A DNA stretch of 64,000 nucleotides, from the NCBI RefSeq assembly GCF_001939065.1, contig NZ_MPSZ01000002.1, forward strand, positions 186,001-250,000, in the 5' to 3' direction. The first letter of the stretch is position 1. Every line of letters starts with the position of its first letter. The translations under genes and the position numbers were made by a program. The notes under the pieces are model-generated. The model ran no database searches. It had not been told where the DNA came from and was given only the letters and a program-made list of their open reading frames with translations. The DNA is from Exiguobacterium indicum HHS 31. GTDB taxonomy: Bacteria; Bacillota; Bacilli; Exiguobacteriales; Exiguobacteriaceae. This document shows positions 51,819-62,725 of the stretch, piece by piece.

Positions 51819-52262
51819 TTACTCAGAAATTTTTAAATTCGTCGTCCGGATCGTTCCCCATGGTGACACATCCGCACGGACTTCCAGTGCTTTTGCTTTT
51901 TCATATTGTTTTCCGCTTCCCTGTTCGACATAATACTGCGTCAATTGTGGAATCGACACGTATTGATCGTAATAGTCGCCAGCAACACTTCCGAAAAATC
52001 GTTCATTCGAAATCCGGTCGATTTGAGCATAACCAGAAGCATCGGTCTTGAAGCTGACATAGACACGTCCATTTTGAATCGTCGGACCTGGTTTTAAATC
52101 CGGATACTGCAGCATCACGTATTCGCCGTAAACGGGATCAAACGGATCAAACGGTTCTGCCCGAAAACGGTACGATGTTCCGAACCAGGAGGTCGCAAAA
52201 AAGCTGACAATCAACAGACCGACGACGCAAGTCTGCAATACGGGCATGAGATAGCGTTTCAT
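51819..52262 (-). CDS. GDYXXLXY-type exported protein
   Basis: 147 residues with an N-terminal membrane segment (MPVLQTCVVGLLIVSFFATSW) and a beta-rich outer domain. The sequence GEYVMLQY (residues 46-53) is the name-giving motif of the GDYXXLXY family, small proteins of unknown function often next to DUF2157/DUF4401 membrane proteins. Start overlaps the end of the upstream DUF2157 gene by 4 bp, so the two are one unit. Confidence 0.85.
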   Translation of the reverse strand: MKRYLMPVLQTCVVGLLIVSFFATSWFGTSYRFRAEPFDPFDPVYGEYVMLQYPDLKPGPTIQNGRVYVSFKTDASGYAQIDRISNERFFGSVAGDYYDQYVSIPQLTQYYVEQGSGKQYEKAKALEVRADVSPWGTIRTTNLKISE

Positions 52263-53446
52263 GACGCCACACCTCCTCTACGGCGTAACCACCATAAGAT
52301 ACCCGACAATAGGAAGATGAGCAGCGCACCGATGAGGAAAAATAAGGACATGTTCAACCGATCCCACGCATAGATGACGTATATCGCGATTTGAACGAGA
52401 ATGAAATAGAGGAAGGCTGGCCAGATGATCGCATGACGACGTTCTTGATACAACAGATACAGTAGCGCGGATAGTTCAACGAGGATGGCGAGTAGAATGG
52501 CCTGTTCATCAAGCCACAGGACTCCAACGAATCCAAGCGGAACGATAAACAATAAGGAGCGACGTTTTTGATAGAGGAAAATTCCTAACCCAATGGATAC
52601 GATAGCTAGCAGAATCGCTTCTGTCATAGATGGTAATGCGGCATTTGATTCCGCACGTACAGACAGATAGACGATCGAACTGATGGCAGCAACGACCAGA
52701 TAGATCATTTCGACGATCCGACGATTGGACTCCTCACGAACAAGCCAGAGAACGGGAACGAGTAAAAATAGCGTCCAGACCGGCCACAGGAATCCGTCAT
52801 ATGATACAAGGAGAAACAAGGAGAGACCACTGAAGAAGAGAAACAGCCAGCTAAACAAAAGCGATGGCAGACGTTGGCTGAAGTAAAACCAACTGAACGA
52901 CAGCACGACCATCAGACCGAACGATGTCCAGTCGAGATAACTCGCCTGCTCCTGACCAAAACCACCGAGACTCGTAAAGATCGTCCATCCGGAAAGGAAG
53001 GCGACGACACCGTATGCTTCATGACGCCAAAGCACATAATGCGCTAACGCGGCGACAAACACACACCATCCGAGTAATGATCCTTCCATCGGCAAGTGGA
53101 AACTTTGAACAACGACGAGAATCGAGGCGCCAAACGCTAGGATTCCACCGATTCGGAAGACAATCGGATGCAACATACTCCGACGTTCCGAAAGATCCGC
53201 CATGACGTAACAGCTCCACATGAGTGCTACGACAAGTCCGATTTTCCATCCGATCGGCATGACTTGCCAGTTAGCGGCTAAAAAGCTGAACACAGCCAAC
53301 ACGACGAACGTACCCCCTACAATCAACAAGAGCGGTAGACGTTGCTTTTCCTTACGATTGTTCTCATAATCGACGATTCGTTTGACGGTTGCTTCGTCCA
53401 AAAGCCCCGCTTCACTCCACTCTCTCATCTTGCGTAACTGCTTCAT
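52259..53446 (-). CDS. DUF2157 multi-helix membrane protein
   Basis: 395-residue protein with a short cytoplasmic N-terminal helix (KQLRKMREWSEAGLLDEATVKRIVDYE) followed by about 10-12 hydrophobic helices, many of pattern LFSWLFLFFSGLSLFLLVS. DUF2157 proteins are of unknown function. Partner of the GDYXXLXY protein, with which it overlaps; start ATG 53446 follows GGAGGTGGGTGCG. Confidence 0.85.
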   Translation of the reverse strand: MKQLRKMREWSEAGLLDEATVKRIVDYENNRKEKQRLPLLLIVGGTFVVLAVFSFLAANWQVMPIGWKIGLVVALMWSCYVMADLSERRSMLHPIVFRIGGILAFGASILVVVQSFHLPMEGSLLGWCVFVAALAHYVLWRHEAYGVVAFLSGWTIFTSLGGFGQEQASYLDWTSFGLMVVLSFSWFYFSQRLPSLLFSWLFLFFSGLSLFLLVSYDGFLWPVWTLFLLVPVLWLVREESNRRIVEMIYLVVAAISSIVYLSVRAESNAALPSMTEAILLAIVSIGLGIFLYQKRRSLLFIVPLGFVGVLWLDEQAILLAILVELSALLYLLYQERRHAIIWPAFLYFILVQIAIYVIYAWDRLNMSLFFLIGALLIFLLSGILWWLRRRGGVAS

Positions 53447-53567
53447 CGCACCCACCTCCTTCGAAGTGTTTAGATATTTATTAAATTCCCGATTTAGTAC
53501 CATCTCAAGCCCGGATTCACAAGGATTCCAAGCTATTTGTTCAGTTCGTCACAGAATGGTGACAGAC

Positions 53568-53601
53568 AAAAAAAGCAAGGAAGACTAGCTTCCTTGCTTT
53601 G
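53568..53601 (-). terminator. Terminator of the chemoreceptor gene
   Basis: Stem AAAGCAAGGAAG / CTTCCTTGCTTT with loop CTAGT and T run on the minus strand, just after the stop at 53615. Confidence 0.88.
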
Positions 53602-53614
53602 TATAATCGATGGC

Positions 53615-55594
53615 TTAAACACGGAAACGGGCAACGAGCACCTGTAATTCTTCCGCCATATCGGATAATGCTTTGGCTGATTGCGAAATCTCTTCCATCG
53701 CACTCAACTGTTCTTCTGTCGTCGCTGCGACTTGTTTCGACGCCGATGAATTCTCTTGCGCGATATGTGCGATTTCGGTTGCAGAGGCAGAAACCTCTTG
53801 AACGTTCGCTGCGATTTCCTCGACAGTTGCCGTCACATCTTCAATCCGCGGTGTCATCTCTTGCGTCCGTTCGAGAATCTTCTGGAATCGTTCTGCTGAT
53901 GCTTCTGTCGTCGATAAACCGGCTTTCGTCTGTCCCGATACTTCTTTCATCATCGTGACTGACTGATCTGTCTCCTGCTTGATATTTTGAATCAGTTGCG
54001 CAATCTGCTTCGTTGAATCCTGTGACTGCTCTGCTAGTTTACGCACTTCACTTGCGACAACGGCGAACCCTTTTCCGTTTTCGCCTGCCCGTGCTGCTTC
54101 AATCGCCGCGTTCAGTGCCAATAAATTCGTTTGTTCGGCAATGCCGTTGATGACATCGACGATTTTCCCGATTTCATTCGAACGATGTGCGAGTGAACTG
54201 ATGACGCCACCAAAGTTTTGAACAGAGGCATCGATTTCTTTCATCTGCTGGACATTTTGCAGTACAGCAACCGTTCCGTTCTCGGCTTCTGTTGCCGTTG
54301 AACGTGATAGCTCTGACACATCGGTTGAGCTCTCAGCAATTCGCATGATGCCCGCTGTAATCGACTGGAGCGAAACAGCATTTGCATCGAGTTGACGCTT
54401 CGATTGATCCGCCCCCGCTGCGACCTGTTGAATCGATCCCGCGATCTGTTCCGATGCGGATGTCGTCTGAGCTGAGTTCGCCATTAACTCCTGCGACGAG
54501 CCAGCCACTTGTGTGATCGACTGGTCGAGATTGATGATGATCGAGCGGAGTGAATCGACCATGACGTTAAAGCTTTGCGCGACCTGTCCGACCTCATCGT
54601 TTGATTCAACGATGACAGGTTCCGTCAAATCACCAGATTGAATCCGTTCTGCTCCACGTGTCAAATGACCGAGTGGGCGAAGAATCGAGCGAAGGATGAA
54701 GTAGATGAAGACGGCTGCGACGAGTAACATTCCGCCGATGACTGCGAGCGTCGTCCACAGAATACTAGACGTCGCATCGGTGATTTCATGATCGTACAGG
54801 GTTCCGGCAACCTTCCACTTCGTCAGGTCATTTGTCATGAAGTCCATCTGTTTACCTTCATTTTCGAATTCATACGAAAATTGTCCGGCTGGGTCATCGT
54901 AGAGTGGCGCAACCCAGTTCCCTGTTGCCTTTTCACCTGGTTTTAGCGTCGGGTGCGTAACGAACTTCTTATTCGAATCGAGAATCGTCACATAACCCTC
55001 TTTACCAATTTTAATCTTTTTCGCGATTTCCGCGATGCGGTCGACATCGACATCAATCGCCACGACACCTCTTCCGTTTCCGGTCGTTTGTGACAATGTC
55101 ACCATCATCTTGTTCGAGGCAGCATCGACGTATGGATCCGTGATGACGACTTTTCCACCGGCTGCTTCAGCCGATTGGTACCACGAGCGCTCACGTGGGT
55201 CATAATCCTCGGGCATGACTTGTTCCGGGAAAATGTTCATATCCCCTTCTGTCGTCGCGAAATAGATGTTCGCCGCTTGCGGATGCATGTCGAGATATTC
55301 CGTCATTTTTTCCTTCAACGCTGCATTTTGTTTTCCTTTTTGATAGAGCGTCCCGTCAATTCGGTCCGCAAAAAAGGCGACATCACGTCGCATCGGATCA
55401 ATGATATTCTGAATCTCATCGTTCATTCGATCGACTCCACCATGTGCCGATTGTAGAATTTGCTCCGTCATTTTTTGTTTCGCCTGATTGTAGGCAACAA
55501 ATCCGATCACGAGCGCTGGGATTACTAATAGGAGAATCGATGTCAGAATTAATTTTTGTTTGATACTCATCGTTCGTTTGATCTTTTGTTCCAT
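53615..55594 (-). CDS. Methyl-accepting chemotaxis protein with dCache domain
   Basis: 659-residue membrane chemoreceptor: TM1 near 13-33 ([19 protein letters not shown]), extracellular dCache_1 sensor (about 40-275, with [11 protein letters not shown] and [16 protein letters not shown]), TM2 near 285-305, HAMP about 305-360, methylation and signalling region to 659 with the tip [21 protein letters not shown]. The DPxxRxWYxxA and ITxPYxD motif matches the amino-acid-binding dCache group. Ligand unknown. Start 55594 after GGAGTGACAC. Confidence 0.94.
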   Translation of the reverse strand: MEQKIKRTMSIKQKLILTSILLLVIPALVIGFVAYNQAKQKMTEQILQSAHGGVDRMNDEIQNIIDPMRRDVAFFADRIDGTLYQKGKQNAALKEKMTEYLDMHPQAANIYFATTEGDMNIFPEQVMPEDYDPRERSWYQSAEAAGGKVVITDPYVDAASNKMMVTLSQTTGNGRGVVAIDVDVDRIAEIAKKIKIGKEGYVTILDSNKKFVTHPTLKPGEKATGNWVAPLYDDPAGQFSYEFENEGKQMDFMTNDLTKWKVAGTLYDHEITDATSSILWTTLAVIGGMLLVAAVFIYFILRSILRPLGHLTRGAERIQSGDLTEPVIVESNDEVGQVAQSFNVMVDSLRSIIINLDQSITQVAGSSQELMANSAQTTSASEQIAGSIQQVAAGADQSKRQLDANAVSLQSITAGIMRIAESSTDVSELSRSTATEAENGTVAVLQNVQQMKEIDASVQNFGGVISSLAHRSNEIGKIVDVINGIAEQTNLLALNAAIEAARAGENGKGFAVVASEVRKLAEQSQDSTKQIAQLIQNIKQETDQSVTMMKEVSGQTKAGLSTTEASAERFQKILERTQEMTPRIEDVTATVEEIAANVQEVSASATEIAHIAQENSSASKQVAATTEEQLSAMEEISQSAKALSDMAEELQVLVARFRV

Positions 55595-55639
55595 GTGTCA
55601 CTCCATTCTCGAGTGCAAGGACTCGCTATTCTACCTTCT

Positions 55640-55647
55640 TTATCGGA
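55640..55647 (-). promoter_or_regulatory. Sigma-D-like -10 element upstream of the chemoreceptor
   Basis: TCCGATAA on the minus strand matches GCCGATAA at 7 of 8 positions; TGAA 16 bp upstream resembles the -35 TAAA at 3 of 4. Confidence 0.4.
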
Positions 55648-55701
55648 AGAATAACGAAAAATGTTCATAGAGAAATCGATAATCGTTCATTGATTCACAT
55701 G

Positions 55702-55733
55702 AAAAAAAGACGACTCTCATGGAGTCGTCTTCC
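55702..55733 (-). terminator. Terminator of the rhodanese gene
   Basis: Stem AAGACGACT / AGTCGTCTT with loop CCATGAG, then TTTTT on the minus strand. Confidence 0.9.
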
Positions 55734-55749
55734 TTGGTAACGCTTCCTC

Positions 55750-56049
55750 TTATGCTTCTTGATCGCCCTTCCAGTTCATCATGCCGCCTTCGACGTTGAC
55801 GATGTCGTATCCATATTGCTCGAGGAAACGACCGACGTTTTCGCTTCGCGCGCCCGCTTTACAGATTAAGTAGTAGGTTTCACCTTCTTGCAGCTCCGTA
55901 TAGCGTTCACCGATTTCAGACATCGGAAGGAAGCGGACGTTCGGAATATGTCCTGCATCGTATTCATCCTGCTCCCGGACGTCAACGACGTGTAACGCCT
56001 CGCCTGCCTCTAATCGTTCTTGTAACTCGTCTACATGAATCGTTTTCAT
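55750..56049 (-). CDS. Single-domain rhodanese
   Basis: 99-residue sulfurtransferase of the GlpE/YqhL type: HVVDVREQDEYDAGHI and catalytic Cys63 in YLICKAGARSENV. The active-site loop of six residues (CKAGARS) suits sulfur transfer; the substrate or partner is unknown. Single gene with AGGAGG upstream. Confidence 0.92.
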   Translation of the reverse strand: MKTIHVDELQERLEAGEALHVVDVREQDEYDAGHIPNVRFLPMSEIGERYTELQEGETYYLICKAGARSENVGRFLEQYGYDIVNVEGGMMNWKGDQEA

Positions 56050-56133
56050 TTTGTATGACCTCCTGTATGGTTCTGCCGTAAGTGTAGCAAATTCATCATC
56101 AAAACAAAACGAAACCGTTTGATACGAAGTGAT

Positions 56134-56162
56134 GAAAAAGCGGACCCGTTTGCGGATCCGCC
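56134..56162 (-). terminator. Terminator of the amino-acid permease gene
   Basis: Stem GCGGATCCG / CGGGTCCGC with loop CAAA, then TTTTTC on the minus strand. Confidence 0.9.
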
Positions 56163-56169
56163 CATCTCA

Positions 56170-57546
56170 TTATTCTCCTGATGCTCGACGCGTCGATTGA
56201 CGTGTCTCCTTATGCATTCCCCGTGCATAATAGACGGCAATCAAAATCGCGTACCACAGTGGTCCAACGACCAGAGCGATCCGTGTACTTGCGTCAAATG
56301 CCATCAAGACGATGACACCAGCAAGTGCCGCAAGGGCGATATAGTTCGCGACCGGGAAGAACGGAACAGCGAATTCTGCTGAACCATGTACCTTCCGCGC
56401 CCGCATCTGAGCGATCAGAATCATCGCCCACGTCCAGACGGCGCCGAACGTTGCGATACTCGTAACGATTGCAAAAACATCTTCCGGTAAGAAGTAGTTC
56501 AAAGCGACACCGACGAGCAACGCGACACCTGAAAGAATCGTCGCTAGAGCCGGTACACCGTTTTTCGAGATTTTCGAGAAACGACGTGGCGCTTCACTGT
56601 TCTCGGATAAGTTCATCATCATCCGGGCTGTTGAGAAGATACCCGAGTTACATGACGAGAGTGCTGCCGTTAAGACAACAAAGTTGATGATGCCGGCTGC
56701 TGACTCAATACCGAGCGATTGAAATAGTAATACGAACGGACTACTATTGTTCGCACCGACTTGATCCCACGGATAAATCGATAAAATGACGAAGAGCGCT
56801 CCGATATAGAATACTAAGATCCGAAGGAAGACGTTATTGACGGCTTTTCGAATCGTTTTCTTCGGATTCTTCGCTTCCCCTGCTGTGACCCCAATCACTT
56901 CAATTCCTAGGAACGCAAACATGACCATCTGCATGGCAAGAAGTACTCCACCGAATCCGTTCGGTAAGAATCCACCATGTGACCACAGGTTCGAAATCCC
57001 AACCGGTGTGCCGCCGTTTCCAAGACCAATGATAATCGTCAAGGTCCCTAAGATGATCATGGCGACGATCGCGACGATTTTAATCAACGCAAACCAAAAT
57101 TCGAATTCACCATAAAATTTAACAGCAATGAAGTTGATGCTCGTCATCAAGACAAGTGCTGCTAGTGCCCATACCCACCCCTGAGAATCCGGGAACCATA
57201 CTTTCATGTAAATACCGACTGCTGTGATTTCCGCCATACACGTAAAAATCCAGAGTAACCAATAATTCCAACCTGTTAAAAAGCCAGCTAATGGACTGAC
57301 ATACTTCCGGGCATACTCCGCAAAACTACCAGCCACCGGCTCCCGCACTGCAAGCTCCCCAAGTGCTCGCATGATAATGAAAATGATGACACCACCAATC
57401 AGATAACCAAGTAAGATCCCTGGTCCTGCTAATTGGATCGCTTTTGCTGACCCTAGGAAGAGTCCGACACCGATTGCCGCCCCCAGCGACATCAGTGTAA
57501 TATGACGTTCTTCCAGTCCCCGATTCAACTCTGTCTGTTGTTTCAT
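56170..57546 (-). CDS. APC-superfamily amino-acid permease
   Basis: 458-residue amino-acid permease of the AAT family (12 helices). Signature GLEERHITLMSLGAAIGVGLFLGSAKAIQLAGPGI at the N-terminus, REPVAGSFAEYARKYVSPLAGFLTGWNYW in helix 3-4, and a conserved Glu in LGIEVIGVTAGEAKNP. Close to alanine, serine, proline and GABA permeases of Bacillus (AapA, ProY type). Upstream is a perfect cre site, indicating carbon catabolite control. Confidence 0.92.
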   Translation of the reverse strand: MKQQTELNRGLEERHITLMSLGAAIGVGLFLGSAKAIQLAGPGILLGYLIGGVIIFIIMRALGELAVREPVAGSFAEYARKYVSPLAGFLTGWNYWLLWIFTCMAEITAVGIYMKVWFPDSQGWVWALAALVLMTSINFIAVKFYGEFEFWFALIKIVAIVAMIILGTLTIIIGLGNGGTPVGISNLWSHGGFLPNGFGGVLLAMQMVMFAFLGIEVIGVTAGEAKNPKKTIRKAVNNVFLRILVFYIGALFVILSIYPWDQVGANNSSPFVLLFQSLGIESAAGIINFVVLTAALSSCNSGIFSTARMMMNLSENSEAPRRFSKISKNGVPALATILSGVALLVGVALNYFLPEDVFAIVTSIATFGAVWTWAMILIAQMRARKVHGSAEFAVPFFPVANYIALAALAGVIVLMAFDASTRIALVVGPLWYAILIAVYYARGMHKETRQSTRRASGE

Positions 57547-57632
57547 TTTTACGACGTCCTTCCCGTCTCTGTTTGTTTCTTAGCAGTTCCCCGTACCGCT
57601 ACGTTGTCAGTATAAAGAAGATGTGTCGATTT

Positions 57633-57646
57633 TGTAAACGTTTTCA
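57633..57646. promoter_or_regulatory. Perfect cre (CcpA) site upstream of the permease gene
   Basis: TGTAAACGTTTTCA matches TGWAANCGNTNWCA at all 14 positions and is close to a palindrome. It lies 87 bp before the permease start. Confidence 0.78.
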
Positions 57647-57703
57647 ATGTATATTTCTTACCAAATCCACATACTCGGAATATTCTGATTACGTTAGCAG
57701 TAT

Positions 57704-57752
57704 AAAAAAAGGAACCTCCTGCTACTATGTAGTATACAGGATGGCTCCTTTC
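57704..57752 (-). terminator. Terminator of the xpt-pbuX operon
   Basis: Imperfect stem AAAGGAGCCATCCTG / CAGGAGGTTCCTTT with an inner TACTA/TAGTA pair and a T run on the minus strand. Confidence 0.8.
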
Positions 57753-57767
57753 GGAAAGTTACAATTG

Positions 57768-59806
<2,039 letters not shown>

Positions 59807-59895
59807 CGTTGCTATACGTTTACGTTTCGTGATTTTCGTGATGTGTACCATTGTACGGGGTTTAGCGAAAAAGTAAAGACTTTTTCACACCGTAT

Positions 59896-60882
59896 TTAGG
59901 CTTGGCGTTCTTCGACCGCTTGTGCTGCCGTGATGATCGCGAGTTTGTAAACATCCTCTTCGTTACAACCGCGTGAAAGATCGTTGACCGGTTTGTTCAA
60001 CCCTTGAAGGATCGGACCGATTGCTTCAAATCCACCAAGACGTTGTGCGATTTTGTAGCCAATGTTTCCAGCTTCAAGACTTGGGAAGATGAAGACGTTC
60101 GCTTGACCTGCGACATCTGATTCTGGTGCTTTTGATTTCGCGACGCTTGGAACGAATGCTGCATCGAATTGGAGTTCGCCATCGATTGCAAGCTCTGGTG
60201 CACGTTCTTTAGCAATGCGAGTTGCTTCAACGACGCGCTCTGTCTCTGGTGATTTTGCTGAACCTTTTGTCGAGAAGCTGAGCAATGCTACTTTCGGGTC
60301 GATACCGAATGTTTTCGCTGTTTTCGCAGATGCAATTGCGTTCTCTGCTAGATCGTTCGCATCTGGTGCGATGTTGATTGCGCAGTCTGCGAAGACGTAT
60401 TGCTCATCGTCACGTACCATGATGAAGACGCCTGATGTTTTTTTATAGCCTTCTTGCATTTTGATGATTTGAAGTGCTGGACGAACTGTATCGCCTGTTG
60501 CGTGCATGGCCCCCGATACAAGACCTTCTGCTTGCCCTGTATGAACGAGCATCGTACCGAACGTGTTCACGTCTTTTAAGATGACAGCACGTGCTTGCTC
60601 TTCTGTTGCTTTCCCTTTACGACGCTCAACGAACGATGCGACGAGCTCATCGATTCCAGCGTAAGAAGCAGGATCAATCGTATCAAGTCCCGTGACATCG
60701 ATTCCGTTTGCTGCTGCTGTTTCTTCGATTTGTACACGTGGTCCGATGACGACCGGTGTGACGAGACCGTCTTTCTTCAAACGGACAGCTGCGCCAAGAA
60801 CACGCGCGTCAATTCCTTCTGGGAAGACGATTTTCGGTTGGTGCGCTTTAATCTTTTGTTCTAACATATCGAATAGTTGCAT
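59896..60882 (-). CDS. pta: Phosphate acetyltransferase Pta
   Basis: 328-residue enzyme converting acetyl-CoA and phosphate to acetyl phosphate in overflow metabolism. Diagnostic: KIVFPEGIDARVLGAAV, GLVSGAMHATGDTVRPALQIIK, LLSFSTKGSAKSPETERV and QANVFIFPSLEAGNIGYKIAQRLGG. Length is that of the short Bacillus type. RBS AGGAGAG. In B. subtilis pta (ywfJ) also borders hemQ (ywfI). Confidence 0.97.
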   Translation of the reverse strand: MQLFDMLEQKIKAHQPKIVFPEGIDARVLGAAVRLKKDGLVTPVVIGPRVQIEETAAANGIDVTGLDTIDPASYAGIDELVASFVERRKGKATEEQARAVILKDVNTFGTMLVHTGQAEGLVSGAMHATGDTVRPALQIIKMQEGYKKTSGVFIMVRDDEQYVFADCAINIAPDANDLAENAIASAKTAKTFGIDPKVALLSFSTKGSAKSPETERVVEATRIAKERAPELAIDGELQFDAAFVPSVAKSKAPESDVAGQANVFIFPSLEAGNIGYKIAQRLGGFEAIGPILQGLNKPVNDLSRGCNEEDVYKLAIITAAQAVEERQA

Positions 60883-60947
60883 TAGTTTCTCTCCTTTTTA
60901 GGTAAACACGACGTCGTCGATTTGATCCATTTTCTTTTCCATCGTTT

Positions 60948-60975
60948 ATTATACACAGTTCTCAATCGTTGTTAA
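60948..60975 (-). promoter_or_regulatory. Sigma-A promoter of pta
   Basis: On the minus strand TTAACA (60970-60975), 16 bp, TATAAT (60948-60953). The rest of the 345-bp gap (60883-61227) to hemQ shows no other convincing site. Confidence 0.72.
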
Positions 60976-61227
60976 AACAATTTGCAAAAAAGTTATCTAA
61001 CAAAAGCACTGAAGCCATATTCACCGACTATTACAGTCATTTTCAAGAATGGTACAGAGACTATTTCCAAGCAACGTAATCTCCACTTCCCCTTTTACCC
61101 ACTCTCTGCTTTTTTCATGTGTTACGATCTCATGGATAAAGACCTTTTCGGGCGAAGCGTTTCAACAGAATGTGATAAGATAGGATATGGAAAAAGATAA
61201 TTTATTTCAGACTCAGGAGGTCATCCC

Positions 61228-62004
61228 ATGCAACATCAAACATCTGAACCGACTGCTACGCAACAAGCCGCTGAAACACTCGACGGCTGGTATACATTAC
61301 ATGATTTCCGCCGGATCGATTGGTCACGCTTGAAACAAGTCGACGCAACAGACCGCGCGCGCATGATTGAAGAGTTCCAAGCCTTCCTCTCAGAGCTTTC
61401 TGGTGTCGAAGCGACAAAAGACGGAAGCCATGCACTTTACACGATCATCGGTCAAAAAGCCGATCTCGTCTTGATGGTTCTTCGTCCAACGATGGAACAA
61501 ATCCAAGACGTCGAAGTCAAAATGCAAAAACTCGATCTCTATGATTACTTGATCCCGACGTATTCTTACGTTTCTGTCGTCGAACTCGGTACGTACCGTG
61601 GTTCAGGCGAAGGAAACCCATACGAGAACCCTTACGTGCGTGATCGTCTCTATCCAATCTTGCCGCAAGCGAAGCACATCTGCTTCTACCCGATGAGCAA
61701 GTCGCGTCGCGATGGCGACAACTGGTACACGCTCTCAATGGAGAAACGTAAAGAGCTCATGTATCGTCATGGTATGATTGGTCGGAGTTATGCTGGGAAA
61801 ATTCAGCAAATCATCGGTGGATCAACTGGATTTGACGATTGGGAATGGGGCGTCACGCTCTTCTCAGACGACATTCTTCAGTTCAAGAAAATCGTCTATG
61901 AAATGCGTTTTGACGAAGTCAGCGCGAAGTACGGTGAGTTTGGTGAGTTCTTCATCGGGAACCGTCTCGAAAGTGAACAATTAAATACTCATTTTGCACT
62001 TTAA
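61228..62004 (+). CDS. hemQ: Coproheme decarboxylase HemQ (ChdC)
   Basis: 258-residue chlorite-dismutase-fold protein doing the last step of coproporphyrin-dependent heme synthesis: coproheme III to heme b by two oxidative decarboxylations. Diagnostic: [20 protein letters not shown] with catalytic-region Tyr, and [21 protein letters not shown] with the proximal His in RHG. The chlorite-dismutase Arg is absent, as in Firmicutes HemQ. RBS CAGGAGG. Divergent from pta. Confidence 0.95.
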   Translation: MQHQTSEPTATQQAAETLDGWYTLHDFRRIDWSRLKQVDATDRARMIEEFQAFLSELSGVEATKDGSHALYTIIGQKADLVLMVLRPTMEQIQDVEVKMQKLDLYDYLIPTYSYVSVVELGTYRGSGEGNPYENPYVRDRLYPILPQAKHICFYPMSKSRRDGDNWYTLSMEKRKELMYRHGMIGRSYAGKIQQIIGGSTGFDDWEWGVTLFSDDILQFKKIVYEMRFDEVSAKYGEFGEFFIGNRLESEQLNTHFAL

Positions 62005-62017
62005 TGTGTTGAATGAC

Positions 62018-62043
62018 GTTTGATTGAAATATCTCATGGGAAT
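62018..62043 (+). promoter_or_regulatory. Sigma-B-like promoter of the 49-residue small protein
   Basis: GTTTGA (62018-62023), exactly 14 bp, GGGAAT (62038-62043); consensus GTTTAA-N12-15-GGGTAA/T or GGGAAT. 64 bp before the ORF start. Confidence 0.6.
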
Positions 62044-62107
62044 ATACTCCTTGCGGCTACAAAACAGGCTATAAAATAGTAGGTTGATTACGTAAGGAGG
62101 AATTACC

Positions 62108-62257
62108 ATGGGGAATGCTATGAACCGATCGACACGATCGCGTGAATTGCAATTCGCTGTGCTTTCAAAAGAGCTGAAACCGGTTGCAGATCGTGTACTG
62201 GATCGCTATGAGCAAGCATTATCGAAGCTAAACAAAACACAAACGACAAAACGATGA
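62108..62257 (+). CDS. Small basic protein, 49 residues
   Basis: 49 residues: MGNAMNRSTRSRELQFAVLS.. then KELKPVADRVLDRYEQAL and a Lys/Thr-rich tail ending QTTKR. Predicted mostly helical, basic, with no signal or membrane segment. Supported by AAGGAGG 8 nt before the ATG, a sigma-B-like promoter and its own terminator. Function unknown. Confidence 0.7.
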   Translation: MGNAMNRSTRSRELQFAVLSKELKPVADRVLDRYEQALSKLNKTQTTKR

Positions 62258-62273
62258 ACTCGTTTTGATACTT

Positions 62274-62305
62274 ACGCCTACTCCATCGCGAGTAGGCGTT
62301 TTTCA
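62274..62305 (+). terminator. Terminator of the 49-residue gene
   Basis: Stem CGCCTACTC / GAGTAGGCG with loop CATCGC and TTTTTC. Confidence 0.88.
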
Positions 62306-62307
62306 TA

Positions 62308-62350
62308 CAAAAAAAGACCGTTCTTCTCCATGACGGAAGAAAAACGGTCA
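62308..62350 (-). terminator. Terminator of the TRIC-DUF423 unit
   Basis: Stem GACCGTTTTTCTTCCGTC / GAAGAACGGTC type hairpin with a T run on the minus strand. Confidence 0.85.
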
Positions 62351-62354
62351 ATCC

Positions 62355-62723
62355 TCATAATCCTTTGTAGGCACCAATTGCGACAAAGATCCATGCTGCG
62401 ATGAACAAGACGCCACCAATCGGTGTGATGGCACCCAGTTTTGTTACATTCGTCAATGCCATGACGTACAGACTACCGGAGAAGAAGACGATTCCGGCAA
62501 GCATCAGCCATGCAGCCAACGACCATTGCGGGATCGATGCTTTTAGTAAGAGTCCCCCGAGTGCTAGGATACCGAGCGAGTGTACCATCTGGTAAAGTAC
62601 GCCTGTCTGCCAGTTCGCGAGCATCCGTTCCGTCAACATATCTTTTAAGGCGTGTGCACCGAATGCACCTAGTGCGACCGATAACATCATCGAGATCGCG
62701 CCAATCATAATGAAAACTTTCAT
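62355..62723 (-). CDS. ywdK: DUF423 membrane protein (YwdK-like)
   Basis: 122 residues, four helices, DUF423/YgdD-YwdK family of unknown function. Diagnostic: LGAFGAHALKDMLTERMLANWQTG, YQMVHSLGILALGG and LTNVTKLGAITPIGG. Start ATG 62723 after GGGGGAGAATAAGC overlaps nothing but lies 3 bp beyond the stop of the TRIC gene. Relatives share a unit with HemQ-adjacent genes in Bacillus (ywdK). Confidence 0.92.
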   Translation of the reverse strand: MKVFIMIGAISMMLSVALGAFGAHALKDMLTERMLANWQTGVLYQMVHSLGILALGGLLLKASIPQWSLAAWLMLAGIVFFSGSLYVMALTNVTKLGAITPIGGVLFIAAWIFVAIGAYKGL

Positions 62724-62725
62724 GC

